This document shows, one piece after another, positions 20,751 to 28,935 of a stretch of 64,000 nt of DNA (positions are counted from its first letter, which is position 1; each line of letters opens with the position of its first letter). Source of the stretch: Flagellimonas pelagia (GTDB lineage: Bacteria; Bacteroidota; Bacteroidia; Flavobacteriales; Flavobacteriaceae); NCBI RefSeq assembly GCF_003584135.1, contig NZ_QXFI01000008.1:1-64000 (forward strand), written 5' to 3'. The notes beneath the pieces are model-generated. The model was given only the letters and a program-made list of their open reading frames with translations. It was not told the DNA's origin and did no database searches. Both the position numbers and the translations under genes were made by a program.

Positions 20751-21302
20751 TTATACTTTTTCAACTTGCATATAGCTGAGTTCCAATGGTGTCTTTCTTC
20801 CAAAGATTTTCACCATAACCTCCAGCTTACGCTTTTCTTCATTGATTTTTTCAACGGTTCCATTGAATCCATTGAAAGGTCCATCAATAACCTTGACCGT
20901 TTCACCCAGCACAAATGGAATGGCCACGTTGTCCGTATTGACGGCCAACTCGTCCACTTTCCCCAACATACGGTTCACCTCTGATTTTCTCAAAGGCACG
21001 GGATCACCTCCTTTGGTTTCTCCCAAGAAGCCAATCACATTGGTAATGGATCGGATGATGTGCACCATCTCACCTCCCAAATTGGCCTTTATCATGATAT
21101 ATCCAGGAAAGTAAACCCTTTCTTTATTGATTTTCTTTCCGTTTCTGATCTGTACAACTTTTTCGGTAGGGACAAGAACCTCGTCAAGATAGTCGCCAAA
21201 CCCGGCGCGTTCCACCTCGCTCTCAATATAGCCCTTGATCTTGTTCTCTTGACCACTGACCGCTCTTACCACATACCATTTTTTCTCCAGAACCTCAGAC
21301 AT
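20751..21302 (-). CDS. nusG: Transcription termination/antitermination factor NusG
   Basis: NusG (183 residues) binds RNA polymerase and couples it to Rho or to the ribosome. It has the N-terminal NGN domain (KKWYVVRAVSGQENKIKGYIE; GYIMIKANLGGEMVHIIRSI) and the C-terminal KOW motif (GETVKVIDGPFNGFNGTVEKI). It lies 8 bp downstream of secE. Confidence 0.98.
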   Translation of the reverse strand: MSEVLEKKWYVVRAVSGQENKIKGYIESEVERAGFGDYLDEVLVPTEKVVQIRNGKKINKERVYFPGYIMIKANLGGEMVHIIRSITNVIGFLGETKGGDPVPLRKSEVNRMLGKVDELAVNTDNVAIPFVLGETVKVIDGPFNGFNGTVEKINEEKRKLEVMVKIFGRKTPLELSYMQVEKV

Positions 21303-21310
21303 ACCGATCG

Positions 21311-21499
21311 TTATCCTATTAATTTTTCAAAATACAATCTGATCAACTTACTGAAGAGGGAATCCACCCCCCACGTTACCAATGCGAACAAGATTGAAAA
21401 AACTGCAACAATGACCATCAGATTAGACGCCTTGGCCCTTTCCAACCAAGTAACATTGTTCTTCAATTCCTGGAATGATTCCTTTATGTAAGTGATCAT
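21311..21499 (-). CDS. secE: Preprotein translocase subunit SecE
   Basis: SecE is the small membrane subunit that clamps SecY. The 62-residue product MITYIKESFQELKNNVTWLE has the conserved amphipathic helix and one membrane span (about residues 27-48), the short form typical of most bacteria. The open frame continues 17 codons upstream, but that part covers the end of tRNA-Trp, so I set the start at ATG 21499-21497. A purine stretch AGAAGAATT precedes it. It is co-directional with nusG, 8 bp away. Confidence 0.95.
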   Translation of the reverse strand: MITYIKESFQELKNNVTWLERAKASNLMVIVAVFSILFALVTWGVDSLFSKLIRLYFEKLIG

Positions 21500-21520
21500 A
21501 ATTCTTCTTGTATTTTCTTG

Positions 21521-21593
21521 CACGGGAGGAGAGACTCGAACTCCCGACACCTGGTTTTGGAGACCAGTGCTCTACCAACTGAGCTACACCCGT
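21521..21593 (-). tRNA. tRNA-Trp (anticodon CCA)
   Basis: A 73-base cloverleaf has acceptor arm ACGGGTG, D-arm GCTCAGTTGGTAGAGC, anticodon loop CTCCAAA (CCA) and T-loop TTCGAGT. The discriminator is G, as expected for tRNA-Trp. The 3' CCA is not encoded. It lies between tuf and secE, the usual place. Confidence 0.97.
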
Positions 21594-21663
21594 TTATAAT
21601 TACACTGAAAGGTATCCCGGGTAAACCGAGACACCCTTTAGTGTACTATTTATTGTAAAATGA

Positions 21664-22851
21664 TTAATCTAGAATCTCAGTAACCTGACCAGCACCTACA
21701 GTTCTACCACCTTCACGGATAGCGAAACGTAGACCTACGTTCAATGCGATAGGTTGGATCAAATCAACAGTGATTGTCAAGTTGTCACCTGGCATAACCA
21801 TTTCAACTCCATCAGGAAGGTTGATGTTTCCTGTTACGTCAGTTGTACGCACGTAGAACTGAGGACGGTAGTTGTTGTGGAATGGAGTGTGACGACCACC
21901 TTCTTCTTTTTTAAGGATATACACCTCAGCTTTGAATTTAGCGTGCGGCTTAACGGAACCTGGCTTACAGATTACCATACCTCTTTTGATATCGGATTTT
22001 TCGATACCCCTTAGAAGAAGACCAACGTTGTCACCAGCCTCACCTCTATCCAAAATCTTACGGAACATCTCAACACCAGTGATGGTTGAAGTCAATTTCT
22101 CAGCTCCCATACCGATAATCTCTACAGGGTCACCTGTGTTGGCAACACCAGTTTCGATACGACCTGTGGCAACAGTACCACGACCGGTAATGGTGAACAC
22201 GTCTTCAATAGGCATCAAGAAAGGCTTATCAACATCCCTTTCAGGAAGTTCGATCCAGCTATCAACAGCTTCCATCAATTCCATTACAGTGTCAACCCAT
22301 TTTTGCTCACCGTTCAAAGCACCAAGTGCAGAACCAGCGATTACGGGACCGTTGTCACCATCGTACTCGTAGAAAGAAAGCAATTCCCTTACTTCCATCT
22401 CAACAAGCTCCAAAAGCTCCTCATCATCCACCATGTCAACTTTGTTCAAGAAAACAACGATACGAGGAATACCTACCTGACGACCCAAAAGGATGTGCTC
22501 ACGTGTTTGTGGCATAGGACCATCGGTTGCAGCAACAACCAAGATAGCACCGTCCATCTGAGCAGCACCGGTAACCATGTTCTTAACGTAATCCGCGTGA
22601 CCAGGACAGTCAACGTGGGCGTAGTGACGGTTAGCCGTTTGGTACTCAACGTGTGAAGTATTGATAGTAATACCTCTTTCCTTTTCCTCTGGCGCATTGT
22701 CGATGGAATCAAAGCTTCTCATCTCAGAAAGACCTGCGTTGGCCAATACAGTTGTAATAGCGGCAGTCAATGTAGTTTTACCGTGATCCACGTGTCCAAT
22801 GGTACCAATATTTAAGTGGGGTTTGGAACGATCAAAAGTTTCCTTTGCCAT
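21664..22851 (-). CDS. tuf: Elongation factor Tu
   Basis: EF-Tu (395 residues) delivers aminoacyl-tRNA to the ribosome. The GTPase motifs GHVDHGKT (residues 19-26), DCPGHADY (about 81) and NKVD (about 136) are present, followed by the two beta-barrel domains ending [14 protein letters not shown]. It is the only EF-Tu gene in the window. It sits between tRNA-Thr(GGT) and tRNA-Trp and is probably read from the promoter at 23443-23472 together with the four upstream tRNAs. Confidence 0.98.
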   Translation of the reverse strand: MAKETFDRSKPHLNIGTIGHVDHGKTTLTAAITTVLANAGLSEMRSFDSIDNAPEEKERGITINTSHVEYQTANRHYAHVDCPGHADYVKNMVTGAAQMDGAILVVAATDGPMPQTREHILLGRQVGIPRIVVFLNKVDMVDDEELLELVEMEVRELLSFYEYDGDNGPVIAGSALGALNGEQKWVDTVMELMEAVDSWIELPERDVDKPFLMPIEDVFTITGRGTVATGRIETGVANTGDPVEIIGMGAEKLTSTITGVEMFRKILDRGEAGDNVGLLLRGIEKSDIKRGMVICKPGSVKPHAKFKAEVYILKKEEGGRHTPFHNNYRPQFYVRTTDVTGNINLPDGVEMVMPGDNLTITVDLIQPIALNVGLRFAIREGGRTVGAGQVTEILD

Positions 22852-22899
22852 TTTAAAATAATTTTAATCTTAGTTTATATTAGTGTACAAATCGTTTTG

Positions 22900-22971
22900 A
22901 GCCAATGAGGGGATTTGAACCCCTGACCTCTTCCTTACCAAGGAAACGCTCTACCCCTGAGCTACACCGGC
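22900..22971 (-). tRNA. tRNA-Thr (anticodon GGT)
   Basis: A 72-base cloverleaf has acceptor GCCGGTG paired with CATTGGC, D-arm GCTCAGGGGTAGAGC, anticodon loop TTGGTAA (GGT) and T-loop TTCAAAT. CCA is not encoded. It is the tRNA immediately upstream of tuf. Confidence 0.97.
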
Positions 22972-23061
22972 CTATGGGTTATCAGGTTTAGAGTTTAAAG
23001 TTGCAAGTCACGCTCGCCAAAACTTCAACCTTACATCTTGAAAACCAAATTTCAAGTTTAG

Positions 23062-23134
23062 AGCGGGAGACCGGGTTCGAACCGGCGACATTCAGCTTGG
23101 AAGGCTGACGCTCTACCAACTGAGCTACTCCCGC
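23062..23134 (-). tRNA. tRNA-Gly (anticodon TCC)
   Basis: A 73-base cloverleaf has acceptor GCGGGAG paired with CTCCCGC, anticodon loop CTTCCAA (TCC) and T-loop TTCGAAC. CCA is not encoded. It is the third tRNA of the cluster. Confidence 0.97.
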
Positions 23135-23212
23135 ATTTTTTTTTGGGTTTTATCCCAAGTTCCATTATTTCAAAAAACTTCCCTTCCGCTGTGTTCCGAC
23201 GAACACCTATTG

Positions 23213-23295
23213 TGGGGAGAGCAGGATTCGAACCTGCGAAGGTGAAAACCAACAGATTTACAGTCTGTCCTCGTTGGCCGCTTGAGTATCTCCCC
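23213..23295 (-). tRNA. tRNA-Tyr (anticodon GTA)
   Basis: An 83-base class II tRNA has acceptor GGGGAGA paired with TCTCCCC, anticodon stem-loop around CTGTAAA (GTA), a long variable arm, T-loop TTCGAAT and discriminator A. Confidence 0.97.
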
Positions 23296-23317
23296 GCCTT
23301 ATTTTCAGTACCTTACG

Positions 23318-23391
23318 AGCCGATAGAGGGACTCGAACCCACGACCCCGAGATTACAAATCACGTGCTCTAGCCAACTGAGCTATATCGGC
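23318..23391 (-). tRNA. tRNA-Thr (anticodon TGT)
   Basis: A 74-base cloverleaf has acceptor GCCGATA paired with TATCGGC, anticodon loop TTTGTAA (TGT) and T-loop TTCGAGT. One T-T mismatch occurs in the anticodon stem. It is the first gene after the promoter at 23443-23472. Confidence 0.97.
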
Positions 23392-23412
23392 ATTTTGAAC
23401 CCCTTTCGGTCA

Positions 23413-23441
23413 CAAAAAAAGTCCGCTATTTCTAACGGACT
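23413..23441 (-). terminator. Terminator of the xerC-hpf transcript
   Basis: On the minus strand AGTCCG (23441-23436) pairs with CGGACT (23425-23420) and is followed by TTTTTTT. It lies 53 bp past the hpf stop and overlaps the expected transcript start of the tRNA-tuf operon. Confidence 0.75.
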
Positions 23442-23442
23442 G

Positions 23443-23472
23443 CAAATGTAGAGATATTTTCTTTTAATCAAA
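23443..23472 (-). promoter_or_regulatory. Bacteroidota-type promoter for the tRNA-tuf-nusG-rpl operon
   Basis: On the minus strand TTTG (23472-23469), an 18-base spacer and TACATTTG (23450-23443) fit the primary sigma factor consensus TTTG-N17-23-TAnnTTTG. The predicted start is near 23437, about 45 bases before tRNA-Thr(TGT). It is one of the three complete matches I found in the window. Confidence 0.75.
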
Positions 23473-23493
23473 ATAAAATTTCAAAAATTTTGA

Positions 23494-23796
23494 TCAGGCC
23501 TTGGCCCTTAATTTTTCCTTTCGTTTTACCAATTGTCTTTCCAATGAACTACAGGCCGAATCCACCGCCTCCTCAAAGGTCTTGCACTGTTTTTTTACCA
23601 TGAATTTGTCCCGGGGTACGGAAACCATGATTTCCACTATCTTATTTTCTTTTGCACTCGTGTTGTCCACTTTTAAAAAAACTTCCGAATCAATGACCTT
23701 ATCATAAAATAGGTCCATCTTATCCATTCGTTTCTGGATAAAGTCGAGGAGCTTACCATCAGCTACAAAATTTACCGATTGTGCATTTACTTTCAT
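23494..23796 (-). CDS. hpf: Ribosome hibernation-promoting factor, HPF/YfiA family
   Basis: A 100-residue short-form protein that binds the 30S subunit and stops translation in stationary phase. The beta-alpha-beta fold is visible (MKVNAQSVNFVADGKLLDFI; KIVEIMVSVPRDKFMVKKQ; CKTFEEAVDSACSSLERQL). It lacks the long C-terminal dimerisation domain of long HPF. It follows xerC with a 59-bp gap that contains the palindrome ACTGTCAAGTGACAGT (23816-23831), perhaps an mRNA hairpin. A terminator follows. Confidence 0.93.
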   Translation of the reverse strand: MKVNAQSVNFVADGKLLDFIQKRMDKMDLFYDKVIDSEVFLKVDNTSAKENKIVEIMVSVPRDKFMVKKQCKTFEEAVDSACSSLERQLVKRKEKLRAKA

Positions 23797-23855
23797 AAGA
23801 CATAGTTTTTAAAGTACTGTCAAGTGACAGTGGAGTTAAACAATACAAGAAACGG

Positions 23856-24746
23856 TCATTTCTTGTTTCTTGGATGGGCCTTTTGATGAATTTTCTTGAG
23901 TTCGGCAATGCTATTGTGCGTGTACACCTGTGTGGATGCTAAACTCGAATGACCCAATAATTCCTTCACGGAATTCAAATCTGCGCCCCTGTTCAACAAA
24001 TGGGTTGCAAAGGTGTGCCTCAATATATGTGGGCTCTTTTTTACCTTGGGGGACACTAAACTAAAATACTTATTTATGGTACGATAAACAAGTGTTTCAT
24101 AAATTTTAAGACCTTCTTTTGTTAATAAAAGATAAGGTGTTTCACGGGCGTGTTCCAGCCCAGTGCGCAGCTCCAAATACGCCTTGATCTGCCGTACCGT
24201 GGACGGGAGCATGGGCATAATGCGTTCTTTGTTCCTTTTACCCAATACCTTTAAGGTATTGTTGGCCAAATCAATGTCGGCAAGCTTGAGATTTACCAGT
24301 TCGGCCCTACGCATTCCGGTGGCGTATAACAACTCCACTATAAGTTTGTCCCTTTCCCCCTCAAAACCTTCCTCAAAAGGAATTTCGGTGAGGATAAGTT
24401 CCATTTCGGATTCGGAGAAGGGCACTTCCACTTTTTTCTCGGTTTTTAAAGCCCTGTGTTTGGCCAATGGTGAAGCGGTAATCTCACCAATCTTCAAGAG
24501 AAATTTGTAATAAGCCTGTAACGAAGATATTTTTCGGTTGATGGACCGGTTAGAAACCCCTTCATTGGAGAGAGATACAATCCAGCTACGAATCATGGGA
24601 TACCCTACAGCATCAATATCGGTTTCATCGTAGTTGTCCCTACAAAAGCTCGTAAATGTATCCAAATCCCTTCCGTAAGCCTTTACGGTATGGTCGGAAT
24701 AGTTCTTCTCCAGTTTTAGGTAAGATGTGAAGGCTTGCATGGACAT
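23856..24746 (-). CDS. Tyrosine recombinase XerC/XerD family
   Basis: A 296-residue site-specific recombinase, the length of chromosomal Xer proteins that resolve chromosome dimers at dif. The SAM-like N-terminal domain (TSYLKLEKNYSDHTVKAYGR) and catalytic residues are present: Arg in ATGMRRAEL, a conserved Lys region KVLGKRNKERIMP, HILRHTFATHLLNRG, LGHSSLASTQVYTH. The neighbours are housekeeping genes (hpf, rpsU), which argues for the chromosomal Xer rather than an integrase. Starts at 24746 and 24740 (MQAFTSYL) are both possible. XerC and XerD cannot be told apart by eye. Confidence 0.92.
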   Translation of the reverse strand: MSMQAFTSYLKLEKNYSDHTVKAYGRDLDTFTSFCRDNYDETDIDAVGYPMIRSWIVSLSNEGVSNRSINRKISSLQAYYKFLLKIGEITASPLAKHRALKTEKKVEVPFSESEMELILTEIPFEEGFEGERDKLIVELLYATGMRRAELVNLKLADIDLANNTLKVLGKRNKERIMPMLPSTVRQIKAYLELRTGLEHARETPYLLLTKEGLKIYETLVYRTINKYFSLVSPKVKKSPHILRHTFATHLLNRGADLNSVKELLGHSSLASTQVYTHNSIAELKKIHQKAHPRNKK

Positions 24747-24783
24747 ATCTCAAAGGTAACCAAATTGATATTCCCTAGGGTAC

Positions 24784-24822
24784 CAAAACAAAAAATCCCG
24801 TTCCGATACCGGAACGGGATTT
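24784..24822 (-). terminator. Strong terminator after rpsU
   Basis: A perfect 13-bp stem (AAATCCCGTTCCG with CGGAACGGGATTT, 24793-24822) with a 4-base loop is followed on the minus strand by a T-rich run. It lies 20 bp past the rpsU stop. Confidence 0.9.
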
Positions 24823-24841
24823 AAATATGGTGATCAGAAAC

Positions 24842-25036
24842 CTATACTTCCTCTTGATCTCTCAAACCTTGGATGTACTGGGCTTTCTGAATTTCAGCTC
24901 TACGCTGTACAGAAGGTTTTGTGAACTGCTGTCTGCTTCTCAACTGACGCATGGTACCTGTTTTATCGAACTTACGTTTGAAACGCTTTAAAGCTCTATC
25001 GATGTTTTCTCCTTCTTTAACTGGTATAATTAACAT
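24842..25036 (-). CDS. rpsU: 30S ribosomal protein S21
   Basis: A 64-residue basic protein MLIIPVKEGENIDRALKRFK with RRAEIQKAQYIQGLRDQEEV at the end, typical of Bacteroidota bS21. In this phylum bS21 helps hide the 16S rRNA anti-Shine-Dalgarno tail, which is why most mRNAs lack an SD. This gene is the striking exception: an extended SD precedes it (see 25045-25053). It is a single-gene transcript between its own promoter and terminator. Confidence 0.97.
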   Translation of the reverse strand: MLIIPVKEGENIDRALKRFKRKFDKTGTMRQLRSRQQFTKPSVQRRAEIQKAQYIQGLRDQEEV

Positions 25037-25044
25037 GGGCTACA

Positions 25045-25053
25045 ACCTCCTTT
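25045..25053 (-). promoter_or_regulatory. Extended Shine-Dalgarno sequence of rpsU
   Basis: On the minus strand AAAGGAGGT lies 8 bases before the rpsU ATG and complements the 3' tail of 16S rRNA over nine bases. No other gene here has anything comparable. In Flavobacterium johnsoniae a strong rpsU SD lets ribosomes lacking bS21 preferentially translate bS21; this site fits that autoregulation. Confidence 0.85.
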
Positions 25054-25072
25054 CTTTTATATTTTGGGAGCG

Positions 25073-25106
25073 CAAATATACATTTAATAATTTGTTGCGA
25101 AACAAA
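25073..25106 (-). promoter_or_regulatory. Promoter of rpsU
   Basis: On the minus strand TTTG (25106-25103), a 22-base spacer and TATATTTG (25080-25073) match TTTG-N17-23-TAnnTTTG. The predicted 5' leader is about 30 bases and includes the strong SD. The promoter abuts the stop codon of the acyl-CoA dehydrogenase gene. Confidence 0.7.
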
Positions 25107-26270
25107 TTACTTCAGAATTTTTCTGGATATGACCAATTTTTGGATTTCCGTGGTGCCCTCGCCTATGGTGCACAACTTGGAATCCCGGTAGAATTTTTCC
25201 ACTGGAAAGTCTTTGGTGTACCCATAACCTCCATGGATCTGTACCGCTTCAGTGGCTACTTTTACACATACTTCCGAAGCATACATTTTGGACATGGCCC
25301 CCAACTTGGTCACCGGTCTTCCCTCGTTTTTCAAGAAGGCCGCTTTATGAAGTAACAACTCGGATGCCTCGATCTCCGTGGCCATATCGGCCAGCTTGAA
25401 GGATATTCCCTGAAATTCGGAAATAGGCTTGCCAAACTGCACACGTTCCTTGGAATATTTAAGGGCCGCTTCATAAGCACCTTTGGCAATCCCTAAGGAA
25501 AGAGCCCCAATGGAAATACGCCCTCCATCCAAAACTTTCATGGACTGGATAAAACCATCGCCCACTTCGCCCAATCGGTTGGCATCGGGAATCCTACAGT
25601 CGGAAAAAATCATTTCCGCCGTTTCACTGGCACGCATGCCCAATTTGTTCTCTTTTTTACCGCTTGTAAAACCAGAAGTCCCTTTTTCAACGGCAAAAGC
25701 CGTCATCCCATGACTATCTCCTTTTTCCCCTGTTCTGGCAATCACCACGGCTATATCACCGCTTTTGCCATGGGTAATGAAATTCTTGGCACCGTTCAAG
25801 ACCCAATAATCTCCTTCCTTAACCGCAGTAGTGTTCATACCGCCGGCATCGGAACCAGTATTGTGTTCGGTCAAACCCCAAGCTCCGATCCATTCACCGG
25901 TAGCCAACTTTGGAATCCAACGCTGCAGTTGTTCTTCATTTCCAAAGGAAAGGATATGATTGGTGCAAAGGGAATTATGTGCCGCAACCGACAAACCTAT
26001 GGATGGATCCACTTTGGAAATCTCTTCCAGTATGGCAATGTACTCGTGATAGCCGAGACCGGAACCTCCCAGTTCCTCGGGAACCAAAACCCCCATAAAA
26101 CCAAATTCCCCTGCCTTTTTGAAAACCTCTACGGGAAATATCTGGGCCTCGTCCCATTCCATTACATGGGGCAAAATATACTGCTGGGCAAAATCCCTGG
26201 CAGACTCAGCGACCATCTTTTGGGTCTCCGAATAATCAAAGTTCATTTTGGACAACGTTTCCGTAACCAT
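25107..26270 (-). CDS. Acyl-CoA dehydrogenase
   Basis: This FAD enzyme catalyses alpha-beta dehydrogenation of acyl-CoA in fatty acid or branched-chain amino acid breakdown. The 387-residue product has the N-terminal helical domain ([19 protein letters not shown]), the middle-domain signatures [16 protein letters not shown] and [19 protein letters not shown], and the C-terminal [20 protein letters not shown] with the likely catalytic Glu. Substrate chain length cannot be read from sequence. Starts at 26270 and 26246 (MNFDYSETQ) are both possible; the second is closer to the usual family start. It lies 10 bp after the HhH protein gene. Confidence 0.93.
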   Translation of the reverse strand: MVTETLSKMNFDYSETQKMVAESARDFAQQYILPHVMEWDEAQIFPVEVFKKAGEFGFMGVLVPEELGGSGLGYHEYIAILEEISKVDPSIGLSVAAHNSLCTNHILSFGNEEQLQRWIPKLATGEWIGAWGLTEHNTGSDAGGMNTTAVKEGDYWVLNGAKNFITHGKSGDIAVVIARTGEKGDSHGMTAFAVEKGTSGFTSGKKENKLGMRASETAEMIFSDCRIPDANRLGEVGDGFIQSMKVLDGGRISIGALSLGIAKGAYEAALKYSKERVQFGKPISEFQGISFKLADMATEIEASELLLHKAAFLKNEGRPVTKLGAMSKMYASEVCVKVATEAVQIHGGYGYTKDFPVEKFYRDSKLCTIGEGTTEIQKLVISRKILK

Positions 26271-26280
26271 TCGCTCTTAT

Positions 26281-27147
26281 TTATAGGGCCAAATATAGCT
26301 TAATTCTATCAATCCTTTCCTTTGGAAAAGATGTAACGTTCGTTAATTCGTCAAGTGAGGCGAAGTCGCCATTTTCCTCTCGATATTGAACAATTTGCTT
26401 GGCGAGGCTGTAATCAATATAAACCAACTGGGCCAATTGGTTCACCGTGGCCGTATTAATGGGTATCTTTTGAATGGTTGGAGGTTGAAGTACTTTATAT
26501 TGACCTAAGACATTATCCACAACTTCCGGCGCCAGTCCATATACATCATAAAGTTGTTCGTTGACCAGAAAGCCACCTAACTTATCCCGAAACTTTACAA
26601 TTCTTGCTGATAAGGTTTCACCGATCCCATTGATCTTTTTCAAATCTTCCGCCGAGGCAACATTCAAATCCTTTATGGTAAAGATTTCTTTAGGGGCATT
26701 GTTACTTTCGTTCTTTTTGGTTGAAGACGTTTCCCATTCCTTCCATTGCGGAAATTTAAAGTAGGGAGCAATGGCCTTCAGTAAGGAATCGGATATCTGG
26801 GTTACTTCTTGAAATGCTTCCACAGAGTTTACAAACTGTCCTTTTTTTCGAAACGCAAACAACCTATCGAGTTCCTCAGTGGATAATCCCAAAGTATATC
26901 CTTTTTCATCGGAGATATAATTGGGGTTGAAGGGGTATATCACATAACTATCCTCGTGAGCAGTGGATTTGAGACTATCCAACTTTGCCTGGGCCACCTC
27001 ATCCAAAGAAAATTGGGACTCCCCACGAACTGGTTTGGCCTTTACAAAGTAAAATGCCACTTGCAGCCCAACGATAACCAGGAACAAAAAGAAAATCCCA
27101 CTCCGTTCTTGTTTGTTGAACTTGAAGTGGGATTTGTTATTTATCAT
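26281..27147 (-). CDS. Membrane-anchored helix-hairpin-helix (ComEA-like) protein
   Basis: A 288-residue protein with one N-terminal membrane span (about residues 17-35) and helix-hairpin-helix regions: FSLGLSTEEL-type repeats in the middle, LNVASAEDLKKINGIGETLSARI near 165 and PINTATVNQLAQLVYIDYSLAKQIV near 235. Such HhH modules bind DNA without sequence specificity; the architecture resembles ComEA, the DNA receptor in natural transformation. Flavobacterial copies are often annotated only as helix-hairpin-helix domain proteins. A role in DNA uptake is inference; no other competence gene is nearby. Confidence 0.85.
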   Translation of the reverse strand: MINNKSHFKFNKQERSGIFFLFLVIVGLQVAFYFVKAKPVRGESQFSLDEVAQAKLDSLKSTAHEDSYVIYPFNPNYISDEKGYTLGLSTEELDRLFAFRKKGQFVNSVEAFQEVTQISDSLLKAIAPYFKFPQWKEWETSSTKKNESNNAPKEIFTIKDLNVASAEDLKKINGIGETLSARIVKFRDKLGGFLVNEQLYDVYGLAPEVVDNVLGQYKVLQPPTIQKIPINTATVNQLAQLVYIDYSLAKQIVQYREENGDFASLDELTNVTSFPKERIDRIKLYLAL

Positions 27148-27160
27148 ATTCTATAAAAAT

Positions 27161-28851
27161 CTATTCTGTAATAGCTTCCGTCTTCAATTTGATAGCATCC
27201 AAATAGCGTTTCAATTGCTTTTTCACTTCAGGGAACAGTAGGAAGAGCCCCAGCATGTTCGGGAATACCATGGCAAAGATCATGGCATCGGAGAAATCCC
27301 AAATGGATTTCATACTTGCCGCAGCACCAATGATCACGAAAGTCAAGAACAACAATTTGTAAACCAAATCCGCTCTTTTACCCCTACCGAACAAATACTT
27401 CCACGATTGAAGTCCGTAATAAGACCAAGAAATCATGGTAGATACCGCGAACAAAACCACCGCAACAGTCAAGAAAACATTGGAATAAGGGATAAACTCA
27501 TGGAATGCTTTGGATGTAATACCAGAACCTTCGTAAGGCATACCATCAATAAATACGGCTCCGGAACCATCACCTCCATATTCAAAGAAACCACCAAAAT
27601 TAAAAATGATGATCACCAAGGCAGTCATGGTACAGATCAATACGGTATCGATAAACGGCTCCAATAGGGCCACCAAGCCTTCACTGGCAGAATATTTCGT
27701 CCTTACCGCAGAGTGGGCAATAGATGCAGATCCAGCTCCAGCCTCATTAGAAAATGCAGCTCTTTTGAAACCAACAAGTAGCACTCCAATGATTCCACCA
27801 ACACCTATGGCTCGAGGATTAAATGCTTCCGAGAAAATCAAACCGAAGGCATCATCCAACAAGGAAAAGTTACTTCCCATAATGTAAAGACAGGCAATTA
27901 TGTACATCAAAGCCATAAAAGGCACCACCTTCTCTGTTACTTGGGCAATCCTTTTAATACCACCGATAATGATGATTCCCACTAGGAACGCCAAGATAAC
28001 GCCAATCCAGAATCCGGCAGCGGTACTGTTCAGGTTAAAAAGTTCCTTCAAAACAACAGTGGCCTGGTTCGATTGTGCAGCATTACCACCACCGAATGAA
28101 CCTCCAATACAAAATATGGCAAAAATAGCAGCAGCTATCTTACCCAATTTGGCATATCCTTTTTTCTTGAGACCTTTGCTCAGGTAGTACATTGGACCAC
28201 CGTAAACGGTACCATCTTCACCAACATCCCTATATTGGACGCCAAGTGTACATTCCACAAATTTGGTAGACATACCTAAAAAACCACAGATCACCATCCA
28301 GAAGGTGGCACCAGGTCCTCCTAAGGCAATGGCCAATGCCACACCCGCAATGTTCCCGTTACCAACAGTACCGGAAACTGCAGTAGCCAATGCTTGAAAG
28401 TGACTAACCTCCCCATCGGAGCTTTCATCCCTGATAGTATCCACGATATCGCCGTCAACAGCCATTTCGCTATCCAGCACCATATCCAAATGGTCGTCAA
28501 TATCTACATTGGTCAAATCTTTTCCTTGGGCTATACCTCCCTCGCCATACAATTCCTTGGCACCGTGTTTTTCAATATCCTCGTATTTACCCCTAACGGT
28601 ATTGATGGCCCTAGCAAAATTCTGATGTTGGGGAACCCGAAATAAACCGTAAAAAAGGCGGCACTAGCCACCAAAAGAATCAAAACAAAAGGAGTGCCCA
28701 TGATCGGGAAGAAAATGACACTACTAAAAAAATCTGAAACCGGTTTAAAGGCTAGGTCAATTTTTTGATCCAATCCAATTTCACCTGACTCCTGGGCCAT
28801 GGATAGGAACGGCATAAAAAATGAACAAAAAGCAAGAAGTCTATACTTCAT
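27161..28851 (-). pseudogene. Sodium:alanine symporter family (AGCS) gene interrupted by a one-base deletion
   Basis: Two overlapping frames together give one protein of about 563 residues. Frame one (from 28851) encodes a signal peptide (MKYRLLAFCSFFMPFLSMAQ) and the first membrane span up to VYFGFPNIR. Frame two (ending 27161) continues with NFARAINTVRGKYEDIEKHG and the AGCS core (HFQALATAVSGTVGNGNIAG; GGPMYYLSKGLKKKGYAKLG; GFKRAAFSNEAGAGSA). The switch occurs at 28619-28623, where adding one A would restore a normal flavobacterial AGCS protein. The family imports alanine or glycine with Na+. No canonical slippery heptamer is seen, so this is either a real inactivating deletion or a consensus error. 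Taken alone, frame two needs a TTG start at 28552 and lacks the first span. Confidence 0.85.
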
Positions 28852-28935
28852 AATAATGTTGTGGTTATGTTAGTTTTTTGTAAAGGCCCCAATATCCTAA
28901 AAAAATTCAACGGAAAAAAATTCTTACCTGTTAAA

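Noticed and set aside
21500..21550. Longer secE start at 21550
   Set aside because: The extra codons lie over the 3' end of tRNA-Trp; ATG 21499 gives a normal SecE.
23058..23252. Small frame across the tRNA cluster
   Set aside because: It spans tRNA-Gly and part of tRNA-Tyr and is an artefact of tRNA sequence.
23856..24746. Phage or island integrase
   Set aside because: Length, neighbours (hpf, rpsU) and the absence of phage genes or att repeats fit a chromosomal Xer recombinase.
28610..28630. Programmed -1 frameshift in the symporter gene
   Set aside because: No X XXY YYZ slippery heptamer or clear downstream structure is seen; a simple deletion explains it better.
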